The notes beneath the pieces are model-generated. The model worked only from the letters and a program-made list of their open reading frames with translations, was not told the DNA's origin and did not search any database. Positions 1 through 10,257 of a DNA stretch of 64,000 nucleotides are shown here, piece after piece (position 1 is the stretch's first letter; the number at the start of each line of letters is the position of its first letter). Position numbers and translations under genes: made by a program. The stretch is from Leuctra nigra (taxonomy: Eukaryota > Arthropoda > Insecta > Plecoptera > Leuctridae). The stretch spans positions 248,001 through 312,000 of the forward strand of contig CAKOGZ010000083.1 in NCBI GenBank assembly GCA_934045905.1, written 5' to 3'.

Positions 1-805
1 TCATCCATTTTTTAGTCAATGGAGGTTAAAGCTTGTGATGAGTCAGCTACGCTCGCTTCGCTAACCTGTATTAACCTAACTTTATTATATAATAATCTGA
101 CAGGGCAGCGTCGGGCGACTCCAAGGGGGCAGAGTGGGGTTCTTTTTTATAATTTTATTTATAAGCCTATTTTTTTTCGAAAAGTGTTTTATTTCATTTC
201 TCGGCATAACGTTGTGTAGGCTTCAAGAAAATTCGATAAAAATAGGGGGGTGCCACTTTAGAAGTAGCTCATATTGATATTTTTTTATTTGTTTCCTACT
301 TTGTGACGAATCTATTACTCTAAGAGAGTTGACAACGTTACCCTATATAGTAGATGGTGAGAGGCTTAAAAAGTGCAGAAACACTTTTTTATGTCAGACT
401 CTCCGATTCGCCGGAATTAACTGTTCATGTTATTCAGAAGCTGATGGGTCGACCCCCGATAGATTTTCATCCATTTTTTTGTCAATGTATATTGACCAAC
501 AATGTAGGTTAGCCTACAAAGGTAACAATGTAACAATTAACAATGTTCCTTAGATTTTCCTCATTTCCTAGGTTTTCATCCATTTTTTAGTCAATGGAGG
601 TTAAAGCTTGTGATGAGTCAGCTACGCTCGCTTCGCTAACCTGTATTAACCTAACTTTATTATATAATAATCTGACAGGGCAGCGTCGGGCGACTCCAAG
701 GGGGCAGAGTGGGGTTCTTTTTTATAATTTTATTTATAAGCCTATTTTTTTGCGAAAAGTGTTTTATTACATTTCTCGGCATAACGTTGTGTAGGCATCA
801 AGAAA

Positions 806-822
806 ATTCGATAAAAACAGGT
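806..822 (+). other. CENP-B-box-like 17-mer (one per monomer junction)
   Basis: The sequence reads ATTCGATAAAAACAGGT. Against the mammalian CENP-B core NTTCGNNNNANNCGGGN it matches eight of nine fixed positions (CAGG instead of CGGG). Nearly every A tail has this CAGG form; most B tails have TAGG, which matches seven of nine. This is resemblance only: a CENP-B-type protein in the host is not shown. Confidence 0.3.
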
Positions 823-3289
823 GGGTGCCACTTAAGAAGTAGGTCATATTGAAAAAGTTTTGTTTGTTTCCTACTTTGTGACGAATCTATTACTCTTAGA
901 GAGCTGAAAATGATACACCTTATAGATGATGGATAGAGGCTTAAAAAGTGCAGAAACACTTTTTTCTGTCAGACGCTCCGATACGCCGCATTTCTTAGTT
1001 TATGTCCTTCAAAAGCAGAAGGGCACAATCCTGATAGGTTTTCATCAATTTTTTGTCACTGTAGGTTAAAGCTTGTTAAGGGTCAGCTACGCTCGCTTCG
1101 CTCGCTTCGCTAACCTACCCTTACCTAACTTTATTATAAAATTATCTGACCGGGCAACGTCGGGCGACTCCAGGAGGCAGAGGGGAGATTTTTTTTTACA
1201 TGTTTATGTTAAGCCTATTATTTTCGAAAAGTGTTTTATTTCATTTCTCGGCATAACGTTGTGTAGGCTCCAAGAAAATTCGATAAAAATAGGGGGGTGC
1301 CACTTTAGAAGTAGCTCATATTGATATTTTTTTATTTGTTTCCTACTTTGTGACGAATCTATTACTCTAAGAGAGTTGACAACGTTACCCTATATAGTAG
1401 ATGGTGAGAGGCTTAAAAAGTGCAGAAACACTTTTTTATGTCAGACTCTCCGATTCGCCGGAATTAACTGTTCATGTTATTCAGAAGCTGATGGGGCGAC
1501 CCCCGATAGATTTTCATCCATTTTTTTGTCAATGTATATTGACCAACAATGTAGGTTAGCCTACATATGTAACAATGTAACAATTAACAATGTTCCTTAG
1601 ATTTTCCTCATTTCCAAGGTTTTCATCCATTTTTTAGTCAATGGAGGTTAAAGCTTGTGATGAGTCAGCTACGCTCGCTTCGCTAACCTGTATTAACCTA
1701 ACTTTATTATATAATAATCTGACAGGGCAGCGTCGGGCGACTCCAAGGGGGCAGAGTGGGGTTCTTTTTTATAATTTTATTTATAAGCCTATTTTTTTTC
1801 GAAAAGTGTTTTATTTCATTTCTCGGCATAACGTTGTGTAGGCTTCAAGAAAATTCGATAAAAATAGGGGGGTGCCACTTTAGAAGTAGCTCATATTGAT
1901 ATTTTTTTATTTGTTTCCTACTTTGTGACGAATCTATTACTCTAAGAGAGTTGACAACGTTACCCTATATAGTAGATGGTGAGAGGCTTAAAAAGTGCAG
2001 AAACACTTTTTTATGTCAGACTCTCCGATTCGCCGGAATTAACTGTTCATGTTATTCAGAAGCTGATGGGTCGACCCCCGATAGATTTTCATTTATTTTT
2101 TTGTCAATGTATATTGACCAACAATGTAGGTTAGCCTACAAAGGTAACAATGTAACAATTAACAATGTTCCTTAGATTTTCCTCATTTCCTAGGTTTTCA
2201 TCCATTTTTTAGTCAATGGAGGTTAAAGCTTGTGATGAGTCAGCTACGCTCGCTTCGCTAACCTGTATTAACCTAACTTTATTATATAATAATCTGACAG
2301 GGCAGCGTCGGGCGACTCCAAGGGGGCAGAGTGGGGTTCTTTTTTATAATTTTATTTATAAGCCTATTTTTTTTCGAAAAGTGTTTTATTTCATTTCTCG
2401 GCATAACGTTGTGTAGGCTTCTAGAAAATTCGATAAAAATAGGGGGTTGCCACTTTAGAAGTAGCTCATATTGATATTTTTTTTATTTGTTTCCTACTTT
2501 GTGACGAATCTATTACTCTAAGAGAGTTGACAACGTTACCCTATATAGTAGATGGTGAGAGGCTTAAAAAGTGCAGAAACACTTTTTTATGTCAGACTCT
2601 CCGATTCGCCGGAATTAACTGTTCATGTTATTCAGAAGCTGATGGGTCGACCCCCGATAGATTTTCATCCATTTTTTTGTCAATGTATATTGACCAACAA
2701 TGTAGGTTAGCCTACAAAGGTAACAATGTAACAATTAACAATGTTCCTTAGATTTTCCTCATTTCCTAGGTTTTCATCCATTTTTTAGTCAATGGAGGTT
2801 AAAGCTTGTGATGAGTCAGCTACGCTCGCTTCGCTAACCTGTATTAACCTAACTTTATTATATAATAATCTGACAGGGCAGCGTCGGGCGACTCCAAGGG
2901 GGCAGAGTGGGGTTCTTTTTTATAATTTTATTTATAAGCCTATTTTTTTGCGAAAAGTGTTTTATTACATTTCTCGGCATAACGTTGTGTAGGCATCAAG
3001 AAAATTCGATAAAAACAGGGGGGTGCAACTTAAGAAGTAGGTCATATTGAAAAAGTTTTGTTTGTTTCCTACTTTGTGACGAATCTATTACTCTTAGAGA
3101 GCTGAAAATGATACACCATATAGATGATGGAGAGAGGCTTAAAAAGTGCAGAAACACTTTTTTCTGTCAGACGCTCCGATACGCCGCATTTCTTAGTTTA
3201 TGTCCTTCAGAAGCAGAAGGGCACAATCCTGATAGGTTTTCATCAATTTTTTTGTCACTCTAGGTTAAAGCTTGTTAAGGGTCAGCTAC

Positions 3290-3312
3290 GCTCGCTTCGC
3301 TCGCTTCGCTAA
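3290..3312 (+). repeat. 9-bp microrepeat GCTCGCTTC, two copies
   Basis: Most B units carry GCTCGCTTC twice before GCTAACC. A units carry it once, and so do some B units (5298, 13029, 20191, 33636, 35825 and 41042), which explains the 9- to 10-bp length steps between B units. Confidence 0.8.
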
Positions 3313-5760
3313 CCTTTCCTAACCTAAGTTTATTATAAAATTATCTGACCGGGCAACGTCGGGCGACTCCAGGAGGCAGAGGGGAGATTTTTTTTTACAT
3401 GATTATGTTAAGCCTATTATTTTCGAAAAGTGTTTTATTTCATTTCTCGGCATAACGTTGTGTAGGCTTCAAGAAAATTCGATAAAAATAGGGGGGTGCC
3501 ACTTTAGAAGTAGCTCATATTGATATTTTTTTATTTGTTTCCTACTTTGTGACGAATCTATTACTCTAAGAGAGTTGACAACGTTACCCTATATAGTAGA
3601 TGGTGAGAGGCCTTAAAAGTGCAGAAACACTTTTTTATGTCAGACTCTCCGATTCGCCGGAATTAACTGTTCATGTTATTCAGAAGCTGATGGGTCGACC
3701 CCCGATAGATTTTCATCCATTTTTTTGTCAATGTATATTGACCAACAATGTAGGTTAGCCTACAAAGGTAACAATGTAACAATTAACAATGTTCCTTAGA
3801 TTTTCCTCATTTCCTAGGTTTTCATCCATTTTTTAGTCAATGGAGGTTAAAGCTTGTGATGAGTCAGCTACGCTCGCTTCGCTAACCTGTATTAACCTAA
3901 CTTTATTATATAATAATCTGACAGGGCAGCGTCGGGCGACTCCAAGGGGGTAGAGTGGGGTTCTTTTTTATAATTTTATTTATAAGCCTATTTTTTTCGA
4001 AAAGTGTTTTATTTCATTTCTCGGCATAACGTTGTGTAGGCTTCAAGAAAATTCGATAAAAATAGGGGGGTGCCACTTTAGAAGTAGCTCATATTGATAT
4101 TTTTTTATTTGTTTCCTACATTGTGACGAATCTATTACTCTAAGAGAGTTGACAACGTTACCCTATATAGTAGATGGTGAGAGGCTTAAAAAGTGCAGAA
4201 ACACTTTTTTATGTCAGACTCTCCGATTCGCCGGAATTAACTGTTCATGTTATTTAGAAGCTGATGGGTCGACCCCCGATAGATTTTCATCCATTTTTTT
4301 GTCAATGTATATTGACCAACAATGTAGGTTAGCCTACAAAGGTAACAATGTAACAATTAACAATGTTCCTTAGATTTTCCTCATTTCCTAGGTTTTCATC
4401 CATTTTTAGTCAATGGAGGTTAAAGCTTGTGATGAGTCAGCTACGCTCGCTTCGCTAACCTGTATTAACCTAACTTTATTATATAATAATCTGACAGGGC
4501 AGCGTCGGGCGACTCCAAGGAGGCAGAGTGGGGTTCTTTTTTATAATTTTATTTATAAGCCTATTTTTTTTTGAAAAGTGTTTTATTTCATTTCTCGGCA
4601 TAACGTTGTGTAGGCTTCAAGAAAATTCGATAAAAATAGGGGGGTGCCACTTTAGAAGTAGCTCATATTGATATTTTTTTATTTGTTTCCTACTTTGTGA
4701 CGAATCTATTACTCTAAGAGAGTTGACAACGTTACCCTATATAGTAGATGGTGAGAGGCTTAAAAAGTGCAGAAACACTTTTTTATGTCAGACTCTCCGA
4801 TTCGCCGGAATTAACTGTTCATGTTATTCAGAAGCTGATGGGTCGACTCCCGATAGATTTTCATCCATTTTTTTGTCAATGTATATTGACCAACAATGTA
4901 GGTTAGCCTAAAAAGGGAACCATGTAACAATTAACAATGTTCCTTAGATTTTCCTCATTTCCTAGGTTTTCATCCATTTTTTAGTCAATGGAGGTTAAAG
5001 CTTGTGATGAGTCAGCTACGCTCGCTTCGCTTACCTGTATTAACCTAACTTTATTATATAATAATCTGACAGGGCAGCGTCGGGCGACTCCAAGGGGGCA
5101 GAGTGGGGTTCTTTTTTATAATTTTATTTATAAGCCTATTTTTTTGCGAAAAGTGTTTTATTACATTTCTCGGCATAACGTTGTGTAGGCATCAAGAAAA
5201 TTCGATAAAAACAGGGGGGTGCCACTTAAAAAGTAGGTCATATTGAAAAAGTTTTGTTTGTTTCTTACTTTGTGACGAATCTATTACTCTTAGAGAGCTG
5301 AAAATGATACACCATATAGATGATGGAGAGAGGCTTAAAAAGTGCAGAAACACTTTTTTCTGTCAGACGCTCCGATACGCCGCATTTCTTAGTTTATGTC
5401 CTTCAGAAGCAGAAGGGCACAATCCTGATAGGTTTTCATCAATTTTTTGTCACTGTAGGTTAAAGCTTGTTAAGGGTCAGCTACGCTCGCTTCGCTAACC
5501 TACCCTAACCTAACTTTATTATAAAATTATCTGACCGGGCAACGTCGGGCGACTCCAGGAGGCAGAGGGGAGATTTTTTTTTACATGTTAATGTTAAGCC
5601 TATTATTTTCGAAAAGTGTTTTATTTCATTTCTCGGCAAAACGTTGTGTAGGCTTCAAGAAAATTCGATAAAAATAGGGGGGTGCCACTTTAGAAGTAGC
5701 TCATATTGATATTTTTTTATTTGTTTCCTACTTTGTGACGAATCTATTACTCTAAGAGAG

Positions 5761-6443
5761 TTGACAACGTTACCCTATATAGTAGATGGTGAGAGGCTTA
5801 AAAAGTGCAGAAACACTTTTTTATGTCAGACTCACCGATTCGCCGGAATTAACTGTTCATGTTATTCAGAAGCTGATGGGTTCACCCCCGATAGATTTTC
5901 ATCCATTTTTTTGTCAATGTATATTGACCAACAATGTAGGTTAGCCTACAAAGGTAACAATGTCACAATTAACAATGTTCCTTAGATTTTCATCATTTCC
6001 TAGGTTTTCATCCATTTTTTTGTCAATGTATATTGACCAACAATGTAGGTTAGCCTACAAAGGTAACAATGTAACAATTTACAATGTTCCTTAGATTTTC
6101 CTCATTTCATAGGTTTTCATCCATTTTTTAGTCAATGGAGGTTAAAGCTTGTGATGAGTCAACTACGCTCGCTTCGCTAACCTGTATTAACCTAACTTTA
6201 TTATATAATAATCTGACAGGGCAGCGTCGGGCGACTCCAAGGGGGCAGAGTGGGGTTCTTTTTTATAATTTTATTTATAAGCCTATTTTTTTTCGAAAAG
6301 TGTTTTATTTCATTTCTCGGCATAACGTTGTGTAGGCTTCAAGAAAATTCGATAAAAATAGGGGGTGCCACTTTAGAAGTAGCTCATATTGATATTTTTT
6401 TATTTGTTTCCTACTTTGTGACGAATCTATTACTCTAAGAGAG
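5761..6443 (+). repeat. Monomer A+ with duplicated 109-bp block
   Basis: This unit is about 683 bp, 109 bp longer than A, because the internal block is present twice (5896-6004 and 6005-6113). The next repeat of the shared TTTTCATCC word is at 6114, so the spacing is exactly 109 bp twice. Left-hand A+ units with the GGTTCACCCCC marker start at 5761, 13492, 15222, 20654, 23431 and 27724. Right-hand A+ units with the GGTCCACTCCC marker start near 34099, 36288, 37439, 41505, 42657, 46159, 58818, 59971 and 61958. All four endonuclease-bearing inserts lie in the right-hand class. Confidence 0.9.
5896..6113 (+). repeat. Tandem 109-bp block, two copies
   Basis: Two adjacent copies, each beginning TTTTCATCCATTTTTTTGTC. 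Each block contains two small hairpins: GTCAAT-GTAT-ATTGAC and GTAGG-TTAG-CCTAC, followed by three AACAAT-like direct repeats. The first copy here has single-base differences from the second (GTCACAATT against GTAACAATT). Confidence 0.9.
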
Positions 6444-6911
6444 TTGACAACGTTACCCTATATAGTAGATGGTGAGAGGCTTAAAAAGTGCAGAAACACT
6501 TTTGTCTGTCAGACGCTCCGATACGCCGCATTTCTTAGTTTATGTCCTTCAGAAGCAGAAGGGCACAATCCTGATAGGTTTTCATCAATTTTTTGTCACT
6601 GTAGGTTAAAGCTTGTTAAGGGTCAGCTACGCTCGCTTCGCTCGCTTCGCTAACCTACCCTAACCTAACTTTATTATAAAATTATCTGACCGGGCAACGT
6701 CGGGCGACTCCAGGAGACAGAGGGGAGATTTTTTTTTACATGTTAATGTTAAGCCTATTATTTTCGAAAAGTGTTTTATTTCATTTCTCGGCATAACGTT
6801 AGGCTTCAAGAAAATTCGATAAAAATAGGGGGGTGCCACTTTAGAAGTAGCTCATATTGATATGTTTTTATTTTTTTCCTACTTTGTGACGAATCTATAA
6901 CTCTAAGAGAG
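6444..6911 (+). repeat. A/B chimeric monomer (A head, B body)
   Basis: The unit opens with the A head and the TATATAGTAGATGGTGAGAGG segment, then after the shared AAGTGCAGAAACACTTTT segment it reads as B (GTCTGTCAGACGCTCC, CCTGATAGG, no 109-bp block). The switch lies within about 6478-6505. Units of the same build start at 14175, 15905, 21337, 24114 and 28407, always just after an A+ unit, so the chimera has been copied together with A+. This copy also lacks GTGT after CATAACGTT (near 6799), so it is about 4 bp shorter than its relatives. Confidence 0.88.
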
Positions 6912-7484
6912 TTGACAACGTTACCCTATATAGTAGATGGTGAGAGGCTTAAAAAGTGCAGAAACACTTTTTTATGTCAGACTCTCCGATTCGCCGGAAT
7001 TAACTGTTCATGTTATTCAGAAGCTGATGGGTCCACCCCCGATAGATTTTCATCCATTTTTTTGTCAATGTATATTGACCAACAATGTAGGTTAGCCTAC
7101 AAAGGTAACAATCTAACAATTAACAATGTTCCTTAGATTTTCCTCATTTCCTAGGTTTTCATCCATTTTTTAGTCAATGGAGGTTAAAGCTTGTGATGAG
7201 TCAGCTACGCTCGCTTCGCTAACCTACCCTAACCTAACTTTATTATAAAATTATCTGACCGGGCAACGTCGGGCGACTCCAGGAGGCAGAGGGGAGATTT
7301 TTTTTTACATGTTAATGTTAAGCCTATTATTTTAGAAAAGTGTTTTATTTCATTTCTCGGCATAACGTTGTGTAGGCTTCAAGAAAATTCGATAAAAATA
7401 GGGGGGTGCCACTTTAGAAGTAGCTCATATTGATATTTTTTTATTTGTTTCCTACTTTGTGACGAATCTATTACTCTAAGAGAG
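6912..7484 (+). repeat. A unit with B-type tail (second kind of chimera)
   Basis: The head and 109-bp block are A type, up to the GATGAGTCAGCTACG segment. After GCTCGCTTCGCTAACCT the sequence becomes B (TACCCTAACC, TATAAAATTATCTGACCGGG, GGAGGCAGAGGGGAG). The switch falls in the shared GTCAGCTACGCTCGCTTCGC segment at about 7198-7224. The length remains near 573 bp because the 109-bp block lies upstream of the switch. Confidence 0.85.
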
Positions 7485-9681
7485 TTGACAACGTTACCCT
7501 ATATAGTAGATGGTGAGAGGCTTAAAAAGTGCAGAAACACTTTTTTATGTCAGACTCTCCGATTCGCCGGAATTAACTGTTCATGTTATTCAGAAGCTGA
7601 TGGGTCGACCCCCGATAGATTTTCATCCATTTTTTTGTCAATGTATATTGACCAACAATGCAGGTTAGCCTACAAAGGTAACAATGTAACAATTAACAAT
7701 GTTCCTTAGATTTTCCTCATTTCCAAGGTTTTCATCCATTTTTTAGTCAATGGAGGTTAAAGCTTGTGATGAGTCAGCTACGCTCGCTTCGCTAACCTGT
7801 ATTAACCTAACTTTATTATATAATAATCTGACAGGGCAGCGTCGGGCGACTCCAAGGGGGCAGAGTGGGGTTCTTTTTTATAATTTTATTTATAAGCCTA
7901 TTTTTTTTCGAAAAGTGTTTTATTTCATTTCTCGGCAATACGTTGTGTAGGCTTCTAGAAAATTCGATAAAAATAGGGGGGTGCCACTTTAGAAGTAGCT
8001 CATATTGATATTTTTTTATTTGTTTCCTACTTTGTGACGAATCTATTACTCTAAGAGAGTTGACAACGTTACCCTATATAGTAGATGGTGAGAGGCTTAA
8101 AAAGTGCAGAAACACTTTTTTATGTCAGACTCTCCGATTCGCCGGAATTAACTGTTCATGTTATTCAGAAGCTGATGGGTCGACCCCCGATAGATTTTCA
8201 TCCATTTTTTTGTCAATGTATATTGACCAACAATGTAGGTTAGCCTACAAAGGTAACAATGTAACAATTAACAATGTTCCTAAGATTTTCCTCATTTCCT
8301 AGGTTTTCATCCATTTTTTAGTCAATGGAGGTTAAAGCTTGTGATGAGTCAGCTACGCTCGCTTCGCTAACCTGTATTAACCTAACTTTATTATATAATA
8401 ATCTGACAGGGCAGCGTCGGGCGACTCCAAGGGGGCAGAGTGGGGTTCTTTTTTATAATTTTATTTATAAGCCTATTTTTTTGCGAAAAGTGTTTTATTA
8501 CATTTCTCGGCATAACGTTGTGTAGGCATCAAGAAAATTCGATAAAAACAGGTGGGTGCCACTTAAGAAGTAGGTCATATTGAAAAAGTTTTGTTTGTTT
8601 CCTACTTTGTGACGAATCTATTACTCTTAGAGAGCTGAAAATGATACACCTTATAGATGATGGATAGAGGCTTAAAAAGTGCAGAAACACTTTTTTCTGT
8701 CAGACGCTCCGATACGCCGCATTTCTTAGTTTATGTCCTTCAGAAGCAGAAGGGCACAATCCTGATAGGTTTTCATCAATTTTTTGTCACTGTAGGTTAA
8801 AGCTTGTTAAGGGTCAGCTACGCTCGCTTCGCTCGCTTCGCTAACCTACCCTTACCTAACTTTATTATAAAATTATCTGACCGGGCAACGTCGGGCGACT
8901 CCAGGAGGCAGAGGGGAGATTTTTTTTTACATGTTTATGTTAAGCCTATTATTTTCGAAAAGTGTTTTATTTCATTTCTCGGCATAACGTTGTGTAGGCT
9001 CCAAGAAAATTCGATAAAAATAGGGGGGTGCCACTTTAGAAGTAGCTCATATTGATATTTTTTTATTTGTTTCCTACTTTGTGACGAATCTATTACTCTA
9101 AGAGAGTTGACAACGTTACCCTATATAGTAGATGGTGAGAGGCTTAAAAAGTGCAGAAACACTTTTTTATGTCAGACTCTCCGATTCGCCGGAATTAACT
9201 GTTCATGTTATTCAGAAGCTGATGGGGCGACCCCCGATAGATTTTCATCCATTTTTTTGTCAATGTATATTGACCAACAATGTAGGTTAGCCTACATATG
9301 TAACAATGTAACAATTAACAATGTTCCTTAGATTTTCCTCATTTCCAAGGTTTTCATCCATTTTTTAGTCAATGGAGGTTAAAGCTTGTGATGAGTCAGC
9401 TACGCTCGCTTCGCTAACCTGTATTAACCTAACTTTATTATATAATAATCTGACAGGGCAGCGTCGGGCGACTCCAAGGGGGCAGAGTGGGGTTCTTTTT
9501 TATAATTTTATTTATAAGCCTATTTTTTTTCGAAAAGTGTTTTATTTCATTTCTCGGCATAACGTTGTGTAGGCTTCAAGAAAATTCGATAAAAATAGGG
9601 GGGTGCCACTTTAGAAGTAGCTCATATTGATATTTTTTTATTTGTTTCCTACTTTGTGACGAATCTATTACTCTAAGAGAG

Positions 9682-10257
9682 TTGACAACGTTACCCTATA
9701 TAGTAGATGGTGAGAGGCTTAAAAAGTGCAGAAACACTTTTTTATGTCAGACTCTCCGATTCGCCGGAATTAACTGTTCATGTTATTCAGAAGCTGATGG
9801 GTCGACCCCCGATAGATTTTCATCCATTTTTTTGTCAATGTATATTGACCAACAATGTAGGTTAGCCTACAAAGGTAACAATGTAACAATTAACAATGTT
9901 CCTTAGATTTTCCTCATTTCCTAGGTTTTCATCCATTTTTTAGTCAATGGAGGTTAAAGCTTGTGATGAGTCAGCTACGCTCGCTTCGCTAACCTGTATT
10001 AACCTAACTTTATTATATAATAATCTGACAGGGCAGCGTCGGGCGACTCCAAGGGGGCAGAGTGGGGTTCTTTTTTATAATTTTATTTATAAGCCTATTT
10101 TTTTTCGAAAAGTGTTTTATTTCATTTCTCGGCATAACGTTGTGTAGGCTTCTAGAAAATTCGATAAAAATAGGGGGGTGCCACTTTAGAAGTAGCTCAT
10201 ATTGATATTTTTTTTATTTGTTTCCTACTTTGTGACGAATCTATTACTCTAAGAGAG
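9682..10257 (+). repeat. Representative monomer A (about 575 bp)
   Basis: A typical A unit from head to next head. In order it shows the GTTGACAACG head, the AAGTGCAGAAACACTTTT segment, a subfamily marker (here GGTCGACCCCC, containing a SalI site), one 109-bp block at 9817-9925, then the GTCAATGGAGG segment, HindIII site at 9957-9962, the GCTCGCTTCGCTAACCT segment, TATATAATAATCTGACAGGG, the AAGGGGGCAGAGTGGGG segment, and the CTCGGCATAACGTTGTG segment leading to the next head. A subfamilies differ at the marker: GGTCGACCCCC or GGTCGACTCCC (mainly 1-22.6 kb), GGTTCACCCCC (left-hand A+ units), GGTCCAGTCCC (16.4-57.9 kb) and GGTCCACTCCC (right-hand A+ units). Confidence 0.93.
9817..9925 (+). repeat. 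Single 109-bp block in an ordinary A monomer
   Basis: The block runs from one TTTTCATCC word to the next (9817 to 9926). B monomers have that word once and no block, A has one block, and A+ has two, giving a 0/1/2 copy-number series. Confidence 0.88.

Larger units (their letters stand above)
1..7731 (+). repeat. 7,731-bp superrepeat, first copy
   Basis: Units start at 329 A, 904 B, 1376 A, 1951 A, 2527 A, 3102 B, 3575 A, 4149 A, 4723 A, 5298 B, 5761 A+, 6444 A/B, 6912 A with B tail, and 7485 A. Base 1 matches base 7732 and unit heads repeat at a constant shift of 7,731 bp as far as about 7,190. I noted roughly a dozen or more single-base differences between the copies over about 7.2 kb, for example near 1009, 2094, 3327, 5033 and 5638. 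The repeat extends left of the window, so the true left edge is not seen. Confidence 0.88.

Noticed and set aside
329..553. Recurring open frames of 60-105 codons in every monomer (for example MTTLPYIVDGERL and MEVKACDESATL types)
   Set aside because: They recur because the monomer recurs, they overlap in several frames, indels and stops break them between subfamilies, and none resembles a known protein family.
1374..1400. TTGACA with TATATAG downstream, like a bacterial promoter
   Set aside because: The spacing is too short for a -35/-10 pair and the setting is a eukaryotic satellite; every A unit has it.
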